Assembly (NCBI GenBank): GCA_902535565.1
Contig: CACAUH010000033.1
Location: 1-14,225, forward strand
Direction: 5' to 3'
Source of the DNA: an uncultured Bacteroidota bacterium
GTDB lineage: Bacteria > Bacteroidota > Bacteroidia > Flavobacteriales > UA16
DNA length: 14,225 bases
Shown here: positions 1 through 7,017 of the stretch, piece by piece
Position numbering within the stretch: position 1 is the stretch's first letter
Layout of the letters: each line of letters begins with the position of its first letter
Notes under the pieces: model-generated
What the model saw: only the letters and a program-made list of their open reading frames with translations
Databases searched by the model: none
What the model was told of the DNA's origin: nothing
Position numbers and translations under genes: made by a program

Positions 1-1
1 C

Positions 2-64
2 CCCTCCTTCAAGCCTGCAAAAAGCTTTATGGAGAATGTGAAGGCCAAAGTGGCCGCCAACTGA
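2..64 (+). CDS. HU-family DNA-binding protein, C-terminal end only (partial)
   Basis: Only the last 20 codons and the TGA stop are inside the window; the gene starts to the left. The visible end reads PSFKPAKSFMENVKAKVAAN. This fits the C-terminal strand and helix of HU/IHF proteins, where a P-x-F-K-x-x-K pattern is followed by a short basic helix. HU is a small dimeric protein that bends and compacts DNA in the nucleoid. In Bacteroidota an HU gene commonly lies just before a TPR gene and the RNase E/G gene, as it does here, with only 10 bases to the next start. The short visible stretch limits certainty, and the choice between HU subfamilies cannot be made. Confidence 0.72.
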   Translation, partial: PSFKPAKSFMENVKAKVAAN

Positions 65-74
65 TTTCAGCTGC

Positions 75-689
75 ATGACTTCAGCACCTGAACGCCGCTC
101 GATTTTGCCTTTCATCATTGGAGGGTTGAGTGTTGTGTTGGTGGTGTTGGTGTGGCAGGTGATTCCGCGGCAGCCCGTTGCGGCATCTGAAGTTGACATA
201 CCCACTTCCTTGGAGGAAGCCTCCGAACTTGACCCCGTTGCGTCTGCAGTGGAGAAGGTGCAGGGGCCGAATCCCATGGAGGGCATACTGGAACTTAAAG
301 CCCTTGCCGAGTCGGACCCACCCAATGTGGACGCCGTCATTGAATTGGGGCGGTTCAGCATTCAGTCAGGTCAATTGGATAAAGCGAAGGAGCGCTTTGT
401 TCAGGCCATCGATCTAGCGCCAGAACGCGCGGAACCCATTGTGCAGCTCGGCATGCTCGAGTTGGATGGCGGGAACCCAGCCGAGGCCTTGATTCATTTT
501 GAACGGGCCGTGCTGGTCGACAGCACAGCCCACAACGCCTGGTTCTTCCAGGCGCAATGCCACGAGCGCCTCGGAAATCCGGGCTTGGCGCTCGCCGGCT
601 ACCAACGTTTTCTCCCCCTTTCCCCGGATACCATTATCGAACAGGCGGTCCGTCAAAGGATAGGCCTCCTGATTCAACAGAACTCATAA
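75..689 (+). CDS. Membrane-anchored TPR-repeat protein
   Basis: 204 residues, ATG start 10 bases after the HU stop. One hydrophobic segment at about residues 11-29, preceded by the basic ERR at 6-8, should act as an uncleaved N-terminal anchor and leave the rest outside the cytoplasm. An acidic linker follows (about 40-60), then three tetratricopeptide repeats at roughly 84-117, 118-151 and 152-185. These show the usual small/large residue spacing, for example LGRFSIQSGQLDKAKERF and ALIHFERAVLVDS. TPRs are protein-binding scaffolds; no enzymatic motif is present. The partner and exact role are unknown. The position between HU and an RNase E/G gene is a recurrent Bacteroidota arrangement. It is probably co-transcribed with both neighbours, since the gap to the next gene is 12 bases. 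Confidence 0.85.
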   Translation: MTSAPERRSILPFIIGGLSVVLVVLVWQVIPRQPVAASEVDIPTSLEEASELDPVASAVEKVQGPNPMEGILELKALAESDPPNVDAVIELGRFSIQSGQLDKAKERFVQAIDLAPERAEPIVQLGMLELDGGNPAEALIHFERAVLVDSTAHNAWFFQAQCHERLGNPGLALAGYQRFLPLSPDTIIEQAVRQRIGLLIQQNS

Positions 690-701
690 ACTCATCTGAC
701 C

Positions 702-794
702 ATGCCTAGTGGAAAGAAGCGCAAGCGCCATAAGATGGCCGTGCACAAGAAGAAAAAGCGCCTACGTAAGAACCGTCACAAGAAGAAGAAGTGA
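702..794 (+). CDS. 30-residue Lys/Arg-rich mini-protein, COX24/AURKAIP1 (mS38)-like
   Basis: An ATG-initiated frame of 30 codons, beginning MPSGKKRKRHKMAVHKKKKR and continuing LRKNRHKKKK before TGA. About two thirds of its residues are Lys, Arg or His and it contains no acidic residue. This matches my recollection of the small Bacteroidota proteins annotated as AURKAIP1/COX24-domain, whose core is the pattern KxRKRRxKMxxHKxKKRxRxxR. The family includes the mitochondrial small-subunit protein mS38, and such proteins are thought to bind rRNA in the ribosome. The gene is below most length cut-offs and easily missed. It lies 12 bases after the TPR gene and 63 bases before the RNase E/G gene. Ribosome association here is inference; the reading frame and composition are direct observations. 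Confidence 0.8.
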   Translation: MPSGKKRKRHKMAVHKKKKRLRKNRHKKKK

Positions 795-802
795 TTCTCA
801 TC

Positions 803-842
803 GGCGTGTGTTGGTTTGGGAAAAGTGCCCTTGACACACGCC
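803..842 (+). promoter_or_regulatory. Stem-loop in the leader directly before the RNase E/G start codon
   Basis: Bases 803-811 (GGCGTGTGT) pair perfectly with 834-842 (ACACACGCC), giving nine Watson-Crick pairs. Three G-U pairs can continue the stem inward (812-814 with 831-833). After a three-base bulge, GGG at 818-820 can pair with CCC at 828-830 around a seven-base loop. The element fills most of the 63-base gap between the mini-protein stop and the GTG start of the RNase gene, ending 15 bases before that GTG. Only a broken T-rich stretch follows, so it is a poor rho-independent terminator. It may be an intercistronic stabiliser, a processing site or an autoregulatory target of the downstream RNase. 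Structure is seen; function is inferred. Confidence 0.55.
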
Positions 843-857
843 ACGATTTCTTGACGC

Positions 858-2405
858 GTGAACATCGAATTGGTCATCAACAAGACCAAATCCGGGTTGC
901 GTATTGCCATGTTGGAGGACGGCCATCTGGTCGAGCTTCATGAAGACAATGGCAACCAGGAGTATGCGGTCGGGGACATCTACCTCGGTCGGGTCAAAAA
1001 GGTTTTGCCCAGTCTCAATGCGGGGTTTGTGGACATTGGTCATCCAAAAGATGCCTTCCTCCACTATCTCGATTTGGGCCCGCAATACCGCAGTTTTAAA
1101 AAGTATACCCAGCGATCTGTCAAAGGGTCGCAGGCCACTGCCGACTTGGGCAATTTCAAGCCAGAGTCGGATATAGACAAAAAGGGCAACATGAAGGACG
1201 TGGTTTCTGCTAGTCAGACCGTCCTTGTTCAGGTTGCCAAGGAAGCCATTTCCACAAAAGGACCTCGCCTTACAGCGGAGGTCACATTGGCGGGGCGTTA
1301 CCTCGTGCTGGTTCCTTTTTCTAATAAAATCAGCATCAGTCAACGTATCAGCAAGGAGAGTGAGCGGAAGCGGCTTCGCGTGTTGTTGCAAAGCATCCGT
1401 CCGGAGAATTGCGGCATCATTGTGAGGACGGTGGCTCAGGAAAAGGGAGCCGCTGATCTCCATGCAGATTTGGAAGATCTGACCAACCGTTGGAAGGAGC
1501 TCCATGCCAACTTGCGGTCTGCGAAGCACCGCCAGCGTGTGCTTGGCGAGATCAACAAAACGAGCTCCTTGTTGCGCGATTTGTTGAACCCCAATTTTTC
1601 GCAGATTCTCGTCAATGACGCAGAAGTGGCAGAGGAGGTCAAGGAGTACCTCGCAGCCAATGCTCCCGATAAGGTGGACATTGTCAAGCTCTCGAAGGCA
1701 AAGGATGTCTTCGATGACCGAGGTGTGCATCGGATGATCAAGGCCAGTTTTGGCCGTCAAGTCAACCTTCGGAGTGGAGCCTATCTCATTGTAGAGCACA
1801 CCGAGGCGATGCATGTGATTGATGTCAACTCTGGCGGCAGAAAGGCAGGTGCGACCTCTCAGGAGGAAAACGCCGTTGCGACCAACCTTGAATGTGCGGA
1901 GGAAATTGCCCGACTCCTGCGCTTGCGCGACATGGGAGGCATCATCGCCGTGGACTTCATCGACATGGGGCAGGTGGAGAACCGTCGAAAACTGACAGAA
2001 GCGTTGCGAAAAGCAATGAAGCCGGACAAGGCCAAGCACAATGTGCTGGCGCCAAGTCGCTTCGGTGTGGTTGAAATTACCCGTCAGCGTGTGCGTGAGG
2101 TGACGGATATCAAGACAGCTGAGGTTTGTCCTACCTGCAATGGGACAGGGAAGGTGGAGGCGAGCATCTTGCTCCCTGATCGAATAGAAGGTGCCCTCCA
2201 GGCGGCGGCAGACCGCGGCTTGGGCCAGGTCACCTTGTTGATTCATCCAATGGTGGAAGCCTATATCACTCGCGGGTTCTGGAACAACCAGCTCAAGCGG
2301 TGGAAAAAGGCATTGGGCATGAAGATTGTGGTGGACGGGAATTCATCCATGGAACTTCTCGAGCACCACGTTTACGACGCCGAAGGCGAAGAAATCACAT
2401 TGTGA
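858..2405 (+). CDS. rng: Ribonuclease E/G family endoribonuclease
   Basis: 515 residues, GTG start, beginning VNIELVINKTKSGLRIAMLE in the way usual for this family in Bacteroidota; no in-frame upstream start fits better. It cleaves single-stranded RNA, chiefly in rRNA maturation and mRNA decay, in the cytoplasm. An S1 RNA-binding domain occupies about residues 36-130 (VGDIYLGRVKKVLPSLNAGF onward), followed by the RNase-H-like and DNase-I-like catalytic parts. The two metal-binding aspartates appear as D322 (HVIDVNSGGR) and D366 (IIAVDFIDM). The zinc-link cysteines C424 and C427 (CPTC) lie 58 residues after D366, the same spacing as in E. coli RNase E. There is no long C-terminal scaffold, so it is RNase G-like in length. 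A stem-loop precedes the start. The stop overlaps the end of the opposite-strand HD gene by 11 bases. Confidence 0.95.
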   Translation: MNIELVINKTKSGLRIAMLEDGHLVELHEDNGNQEYAVGDIYLGRVKKVLPSLNAGFVDIGHPKDAFLHYLDLGPQYRSFKKYTQRSVKGSQATADLGNFKPESDIDKKGNMKDVVSASQTVLVQVAKEAISTKGPRLTAEVTLAGRYLVLVPFSNKISISQRISKESERKRLRVLLQSIRPENCGIIVRTVAQEKGAADLHADLEDLTNRWKELHANLRSAKHRQRVLGEINKTSSLLRDLLNPNFSQILVNDAEVAEEVKEYLAANAPDKVDIVKLSKAKDVFDDRGVHRMIKASFGRQVNLRSGAYLIVEHTEAMHVIDVNSGGRKAGATSQEENAVATNLECAEEIARLLRLRDMGGIIAVDFIDMGQVENRRKLTEALRKAMKPDKAKHNVLAPSRFGVVEITRQRVREVTDIKTAEVCPTCNGTGKVEASILLPDRIEGALQAAADRGLGQVTLLIHPMVEAYITRGFWNNQLKRWKKALGMKIVVDGNSSMELLEHHVYDAEGEEITL

Positions 2406-3651
2406 TTCCAGCGCCCGGTCGGGGCGGCAACTCCTTGGGATAAGCGAGGAAATGCCGCTCCACCGGGACGCTCAGGGCACTGAGATTAAGGTGGTCCGAG
2501 GCAGAAGCGACATCCCGAACGGAGCCGTCCTTGTAGAGCATTTGGATGCCATGGGATGCCGTGCTGTATGCGCGGTTGTCGATGCGGTCGTGGAGGACGA
2601 AGCAAGCCGCATCCTCGGTGTCCAAACTGAAGTGTTTCCCAACCGCTTCGATACGTTCGGCGATGTCACCTTGATCAAAAGGAGCGTCGCGCAATTCGAT
2701 CTTGAAGAGGCGTCGGTGTGTGAGGCGCTGGCACAGATCTGAGAGCACCCAATCGGGATGATCTTGCCACGCCTTAATGCAGCACATCACGTCGTTGTCA
2801 TCGAGGTTGCAAAACGTGGCCAACACATCGGGCTCTGCCAAGAAACCCGCCCGGTCGATGTCATCATGGAGGAAGGCCTTCAACGAAGGGGTCGTCCAGA
2901 CATCCTCACCCCGCATGGCCAATTCCCGGGCTCTTTCGAGGATGCCCATCAACATCCATTCAGCGGCCAGGACGGTTTTGTGCAGATAGACCTGCCAGTA
3001 CATCAGGCGACGCGAGATGATGAATTTCTCGATGGAATAGATTCCTTTTTCTTCGACCACGAGCCTGCCGTCGTGTACGTTGAGCATGCGAATGATTCGC
3101 TCCGAACTAATCCGCCCTTCACTGACGCCCGTATAGAAGCTGTCTCTGCGGAGGTAGTCCATCCGGTCCATGTCGAGTTGGCTGGAAACAAGGTCGTGCA
3201 GGAATCCCTTGGGGTGGTGGTCATTGAAGATGGCAATGGCTGTGTCCAGCATGCCATTGAGGTCTTCATTGAGGCGGGTCATGATCAAGGTGCTGATCTC
3301 CTCGTGGTGAACACCACGGACCAGTGTATGCTCAAGCGCATGGCTGAATGGCCCATGTCCAACATCGTGGAGTAAGATCGCCAGACAGGCTCCGCGGAAC
3401 TCATCTTCGGTAATGGGAACGCCCTTTTCGCGGAGGGAATCGAGGGCTTCTTGCATCAGGTGCATGGCCCCAAGTGCATGGTGGAACCGATTGTGGACAG
3501 CCCCAGGATACACGAGGTGGCTAAGGCCCAGTTGACTAATACGGCGCAGGCGTTGGACCCAAGGGTGGTCGAACACTTGCGTGAAATCAGCATGTCGAAC
3601 TTGAATGAATCCATAAACAGGATCATTGAGCAGCTTGGGTCGGGCAGCCAT
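2395..3651 (-). CDS. HD-domain phosphohydrolase (dGTPase/SAMHD1-related, COG1078 type)
   Basis: 418 residues from the ATG giving MAARPKLLNDPVYGF. An in-frame ATG 15 codons upstream (3694-3696) is possible, but the chosen start matches the family's usual beginning. The metal-binding set of the HD superfamily is complete: H57 (RFHHALG), H95-D96 (LLHDVGHGPFSH) and D160 (SSQLDMDRMDYL). The motif LDMDRMDYLRRDSFYTG is typical of the YdhJ/SAMHD1-like group, which hydrolyses dNTPs to nucleoside and triphosphate. The true substrate of Bacteroidota members is not established, to my knowledge. It lies divergent from porX across a 77-base gap and convergent with the RNase gene. In other Bacteroidota I recall it lying next to porX and the lpxD/lpxC genes; the lpx genes are absent here. 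Confidence 0.9.
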   Translation of the reverse strand: MAARPKLLNDPVYGFIQVRHADFTQVFDHPWVQRLRRISQLGLSHLVYPGAVHNRFHHALGAMHLMQEALDSLREKGVPITEDEFRGACLAILLHDVGHGPFSHALEHTLVRGVHHEEISTLIMTRLNEDLNGMLDTAIAIFNDHHPKGFLHDLVSSQLDMDRMDYLRRDSFYTGVSEGRISSERIIRMLNVHDGRLVVEEKGIYSIEKFIISRRLMYWQVYLHKTVLAAEWMLMGILERARELAMRGEDVWTTPSLKAFLHDDIDRAGFLAEPDVLATFCNLDDNDVMCCIKAWQDHPDWVLSDLCQRLTHRRLFKIELRDAPFDQGDIAERIEAVGKHFSLDTEDAACFVLHDRIDNRAYSTASHGIQMLYKDGSVRDVASASDHLNLSALSVPVERHFLAYPKELPPRPGAGITM

Positions 3652-3728
3652 AGGCGAAATTTGGCGCGTTTCTTTGCAACTGCAGCCGTCCGGCAAAATA
3701 ATTGCGACGAATTGCCATTGAAGGAATC

Positions 3729-5297
3729 ATGACGCGCACCCCACACATCTTGTGGGCAGACGATGAGATCGATCTGCTCAAGCCCCACATTCTCTTCCTT
3801 CAAGCCAAGGGCTATGATGTCAACGGATTCACAGATGGGGCGTCACTTCTCGAGGCACTGGAGGAGGATCGCCTGGTGGACGTGGTGTTTCTCGACGAGA
3901 ATATGCCCGGACTCACAGGCCTCGAAACCCTGCAGCGCATCAAGGCCCGCCGGCCCCACCTGCCGTGCGTGATGATCACCAAGAGCGAAGAGGAGCACAT
4001 CATGGAAGAGGCGATTGGGTCCAAGATGGCGGATTACCTGATTAAGCCTCTCAATCCAAATCAAATCTTGCTTTCGCTCAAGAAAATTTTGGATGAGAAA
4101 CGGTTGGTGGGAGAAAAGGCGATGAGCGACTACCAGCGGGAGTTTCGTGAGCTGGGCATGCGGCTGATGGACCGGCTTGATCGCGAGGACTGGGAAGACA
4201 TCCATCGCCGCTTGGTGCATTGGGACCTCGAGTTGACCGCTTCTGGCGACACGGGAATGTCGGAGGTGCTGAGGATGCAGAAGCAGGATGCGGGTCGACA
4301 ATTCGCGCGGTTTGTGACCGACAACTATGGCAACTGGCTCTCCGATTTGGACCGTTGTGATGGTCGAGAGGACCCCCTGTTGGCACCCAAAGTCATGGCG
4401 GAGTCTGTGCGGCCCCTTCTGGATACAGGCCGCAAGACCTTGTTGGTGGTCATCGACAATTTCCGCTATGATCAATGGCGTGCCTTGGGGCCGATGCTTT
4501 CGGAGGATTGGCAAGTTCAATCTGAGCGGATGCATTGGAGTTTCCTTCCAACGGCGACCCAATATGCCCGAAACTCCATGTTCGCTGGCATGGCCCCGTC
4601 AAGTATCGCCAAGGTCCATCCCCAGTGGTGGAAGAACGAACAGGACAAGGGGTCAAAAAATGCGCATGAGTCTGAATTGTTGGGGGCTCAATTGGACCGG
4701 TGGGGTTTCCACGGCCAATGGGGCTATCACAAAATCACCGATGTGGGGTCTGGGCGCAAACTCGTTGAGGATTTCCATCAAATTCGAGACCGGGATTTCA
4801 CTGCCGTTGTCTTCAATTTCGTGGACATGCTAAGCCATGCGAGAACGGAGAGTGAAATCATCAAGGAGCTCGCTGAAGACGAAGCCGCATATCGCTCACT
4901 CACGGTCAGTTGGTTTGAGCACAGCCCCCTGAGGGAATTGCTTCGCCTTGCTGCCGAGGCTGGCCTCGAACTGGTCTTGACCACCGACCATGGCACAGTG
5001 CAGGTGGCGGATCCGATCAAAGTCCAGGCAGAGCGGGAGGTCACCGACAATCCGCGCTACAAAACTGGTCGCAATCTGCGTCACGACGATGGTGTTTTCT
5101 CCGTCGATGATCCGGAGGCATTCGGGCTGCCCAAGCCCCACCTTTCGAGTCGCTACATTTTTGCAATGGAGCGGGATTTCATGGTGTACCCCAACAACCT
5201 CAACCGGTTCGTCCGCTACCTGAATGGCACTTTTCAGCACGGGGGCATTTCCATGGAGGAAATGCTGGTGCCTTTGGTTCACCTTGTTCCGCGATGA
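3729..5297 (+). CDS. porX: PorX: response regulator with PglZ domain, type IX secretion regulator
   Basis: 522 residues from the ATG giving MTRTPHILWADDEIDLL; a start nine codons upstream is unlikely because the receiver fold begins at this methionine. The receiver domain spans about 1-122 with acidic D11/D12, phospho-acceptor D56 (VVFLDENMPG), T84 and K106 (LIKP). A helical linker (about 123-230) leads to a PglZ domain of the alkaline phosphatase superfamily, about 235-520. Likely metal ligands are D243 (VIDNFRYD), T275 or T277 (PTATQYARN), D366 (NFVDMLSH), D420-H421 (TTDHGT) and H504 (FQHGG). There is no DNA-binding domain. In Porphyromonas, PorX acts with the sensor kinase PorY and the sigma factor SigP to control type IX secretion genes, and its PglZ domain is a zinc phosphodiesterase. 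No porY lies in the window. A possible AAGGA sits five bases before the start, unusual here. Confidence 0.95.
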   Translation: MTRTPHILWADDEIDLLKPHILFLQAKGYDVNGFTDGASLLEALEEDRLVDVVFLDENMPGLTGLETLQRIKARRPHLPCVMITKSEEEHIMEEAIGSKMADYLIKPLNPNQILLSLKKILDEKRLVGEKAMSDYQREFRELGMRLMDRLDREDWEDIHRRLVHWDLELTASGDTGMSEVLRMQKQDAGRQFARFVTDNYGNWLSDLDRCDGREDPLLAPKVMAESVRPLLDTGRKTLLVVIDNFRYDQWRALGPMLSEDWQVQSERMHWSFLPTATQYARNSMFAGMAPSSIAKVHPQWWKNEQDKGSKNAHESELLGAQLDRWGFHGQWGYHKITDVGSGRKLVEDFHQIRDRDFTAVVFNFVDMLSHARTESEIIKELAEDEAAYRSLTVSWFEHSPLRELLRLAAEAGLELVLTTDHGTVQVADPIKVQAEREVTDNPRYKTGRNLRHDDGVFSVDDPEAFGLPKPHLSSRYIFAMERDFMVYPNNLNRFVRYLNGTFQHGGISMEEMLVPLVHLVPR

Positions 5298-5764
5298 GCA
5301 ACGGTAAACTTCAAAAGATTTGGGGCTCTAGTCCTTTTGGACTTAAGGGGTTGGATGAGGTTGCCGCAGAACTTGCGGACCACCTCGTATGGGGGGAGGT
5401 TATCGCCTTGCAAGCGCCAATGGGAACGGGGAAAACGACATTGGTTTCGGCTTTGGTCCGGCATAACGGTTCGAAAGATGCTGCGACGAGCCCCACGTTT
5501 GCATTGTGCCAGATCTATCCCATTCCCAGTGAGGGTGAGCCCCCCAAATTGATTCGTCACCTGGATTTGTATCGGATTCGCCATGTTGATGAATTGTTGG
5601 GCCTCGGTTGGGACGAACTCATGCACGATCCGTTGGCGTTGACCTTTGTAGAGTGGCCAGAGCGGGCGGCAAATCACTTCCCGGAACGGGCGCGGTTGCT
5701 GCGAATGGAGTGTCTGCCTGACGGAATGCGGGTGGCCACGTTGTGGCAAAGGGAATCCGCTTAA
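5294..5764 (+). CDS. tsaE: TsaE, ATPase for tRNA t6A37 biosynthesis
   Basis: 156 residues, the usual size for TsaE. The ATG overlaps the porX stop as ATGA, so translation is probably coupled. The protein is the P-loop ATPase that works with TsaB and TsaD to make N6-threonylcarbamoyladenosine at position 37 of ANN-decoding tRNAs. Visible motifs in order are Walker A APMGTGKTT (41-49), the family motif SPTFALCQIY (66-75) in the switch I region, HLDLYR (89-94, with D91), and FVEWPER (118-124), carrying the E120-W121 pair that recognises the nucleotide. All key residues are present. Porphyromonas-type and Flavobacteria-type genomes often keep this gene beside porX and the alanine dehydrogenase-like gene, as here. 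tsaB and tsaD are not in the window. Confidence 0.93.
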   Translation: MSNGKLQKIWGSSPFGLKGLDEVAAELADHLVWGEVIALQAPMGTGKTTLVSALVRHNGSKDAATSPTFALCQIYPIPSEGEPPKLIRHLDLYRIRHVDELLGLGWDELMHDPLALTFVEWPERAANHFPERARLLRMECLPDGMRVATLWQRESA

Positions 5765-5793
5765 ATTTCCAATTGACCTGAACCGACTCAACA

Positions 5794-7014
5794 GTGGAAA
5801 CCAAGGAACGCATCCGGAGACTCGCCTTCCAGGCCGCACTTTCTCCTCAAGAAGAACAGTTGGCCGTGCACAATTACGAACAAAGTTTGCGCATTGGCAT
5901 CCCCAAAGAAATGGTGTTGCAGGAGCGTCGAGTGGCCCTAGATCCGGATGCGGTAGGGCTATTGGTGGCCCATGGACACGAGGTGGTTGTGGAGACTGGA
6001 GCGGGGATTCACGCCCAGTTTTCAGATGCCGAATACAGCGAGGCGGGTGCTCGAATCGCACCGGATGCAGCGACGGTCTACGAAAATGACATCATTCTGA
6101 AGGTGGCCCCACCCCAAGAGGCGGAGCTCGAATTCATGCGAGACAGGCAGACCATCTTTAGTGGATTGCAGTTGGCGACCCACCCTGAGCGTACCATCGA
6201 GAAGATGATGGACAGGAAGATCACGGCCGTGGCTTGGGATTTCATGAAGGACCGAACGGGCATTTTCCCCCTCGTTCGCGCCATGGGGGAGATTGCGGGA
6301 ACCACGAGCATCCTGATCGCTGCAGAATTCCTCGCTCATCCAACGTACGGCAACGGCACCATGCTCGGTGGAATGACCGGTGTGGCCCCCTCTGAGGTGG
6401 TCATCATCGGCGCTGGAACCGTTGGAGAGTTTGCTACCCGCGCGGCCATTGGACTTGGCGCTTCTGTTCGGGTTTTTGACAGTAGCCCTTACCGGCTTCG
6501 TCGGCTTCGCGGTGAAATTGGTGGTCGTTTGTGGACCAGCACGCTTCATCCAAAGGTGTTGGCAGAGTCATTGGCCTCAGCCAATGTCGCCATTGGCGCC
6601 GTCCGGCCGCACCAGGGCCGCACACCCATGATTGTGACAGAGTCAATGATTCAGGGCATGAGAGAGGGGTCGGTTATTGTCGATGTGAGCATTGACAGCG
6701 GCGGGTGCTTCGAAACTTCGCGTTTAACCAACCATCAGGATCCGGTGTTCTCAGAATTTGGGGTCACGCATTACGGTGTGGCCAATATCCCCAGCCGCGT
6801 GCCACGCACGGCCAGCTTGGCCCTTTCCAACCTGTTGGCTCCTTTGCTCAAGCAGGTTGGAGAGGATGGAGGCATTGAGTCGGGTGTGGGCAACAGCCCC
6901 ATGATTCGGAGCGGTTTGTACCTGTTCCGGGGCAATGTCGTGAACCGCGATTTGGCGGAGGCCTTTGGCTGGCCTTCAAAGGATCTCGACCTGCTGCTCG
7001 CCGCCTTCGATTGA
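5794..7014 (+). CDS. ald: Alanine dehydrogenase-like NAD(P)-binding protein
   Basis: 406 residues from a GTG start, 29 bases after tsaE; the N-terminal 30 residues form the leader typical of the Bacteroidota branch. The N-terminal domain begins at RIGIPKEMVLQERRVALDPD (about 33-52) and the Rossmann fold carries GAGTVGE (206-212) with D229 after the second strand. VDVSIDSGG (296-304) provides the aspartate (D301) expected in the active site, and NIPSRVPRTAS (331-341) is the family signature. Alanine dehydrogenase interconverts L-alanine and pyruvate plus ammonium using NAD. K103 (ILKVAPP) matches the substrate lysine. However, the position of the catalytic histidine (YLHLA in Mycobacterium Ald H96) appears to be Q126 here (GLQLATH). 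The alanine-specific activity is therefore inferred and not certain; related family members include transhydrogenase alpha subunits and saccharopine-type enzymes. The stop is three bases from the end of mutS. Confidence 0.85.
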   Translation: METKERIRRLAFQAALSPQEEQLAVHNYEQSLRIGIPKEMVLQERRVALDPDAVGLLVAHGHEVVVETGAGIHAQFSDAEYSEAGARIAPDAATVYENDIILKVAPPQEAELEFMRDRQTIFSGLQLATHPERTIEKMMDRKITAVAWDFMKDRTGIFPLVRAMGEIAGTTSILIAAEFLAHPTYGNGTMLGGMTGVAPSEVVIIGAGTVGEFATRAAIGLGASVRVFDSSPYRLRRLRGEIGGRLWTSTLHPKVLAESLASANVAIGAVRPHQGRTPMIVTESMIQGMREGSVIVDVSIDSGGCFETSRLTNHQDPVFSEFGVTHYGVANIPSRVPRTASLALSNLLAPLLKQVGEDGGIESGVGNSPMIRSGLYLFRGNVVNRDLAEAFGWPSKDLDLLLAAFD

Positions 7015-7017
7015 CGG

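Noticed and set aside
798..2246. Open frame of 482 codons on the minus strand opposite rng
   Set aside because: It is a shadow of the RNase gene, which has all catalytic residues at family spacing. The reverse frame is rich in His, Cys and Leu, without any domain.
2412..2426. Hairpin CGCCC/GGGCG just after the rng stop, as a terminator
   Set aside because: Only five pairs and no T-run follows. The bases encode the Pro-rich end of the HD protein, so GC-rich codons explain it.
3673..3706. Promoter for porX: TTTG (3673-3676) and TAATTGCG (3699-3706)
   Set aside because: The second box has two mismatches to TAnnTTTG and the spacing of 22 is long. Not strong enough to annotate.
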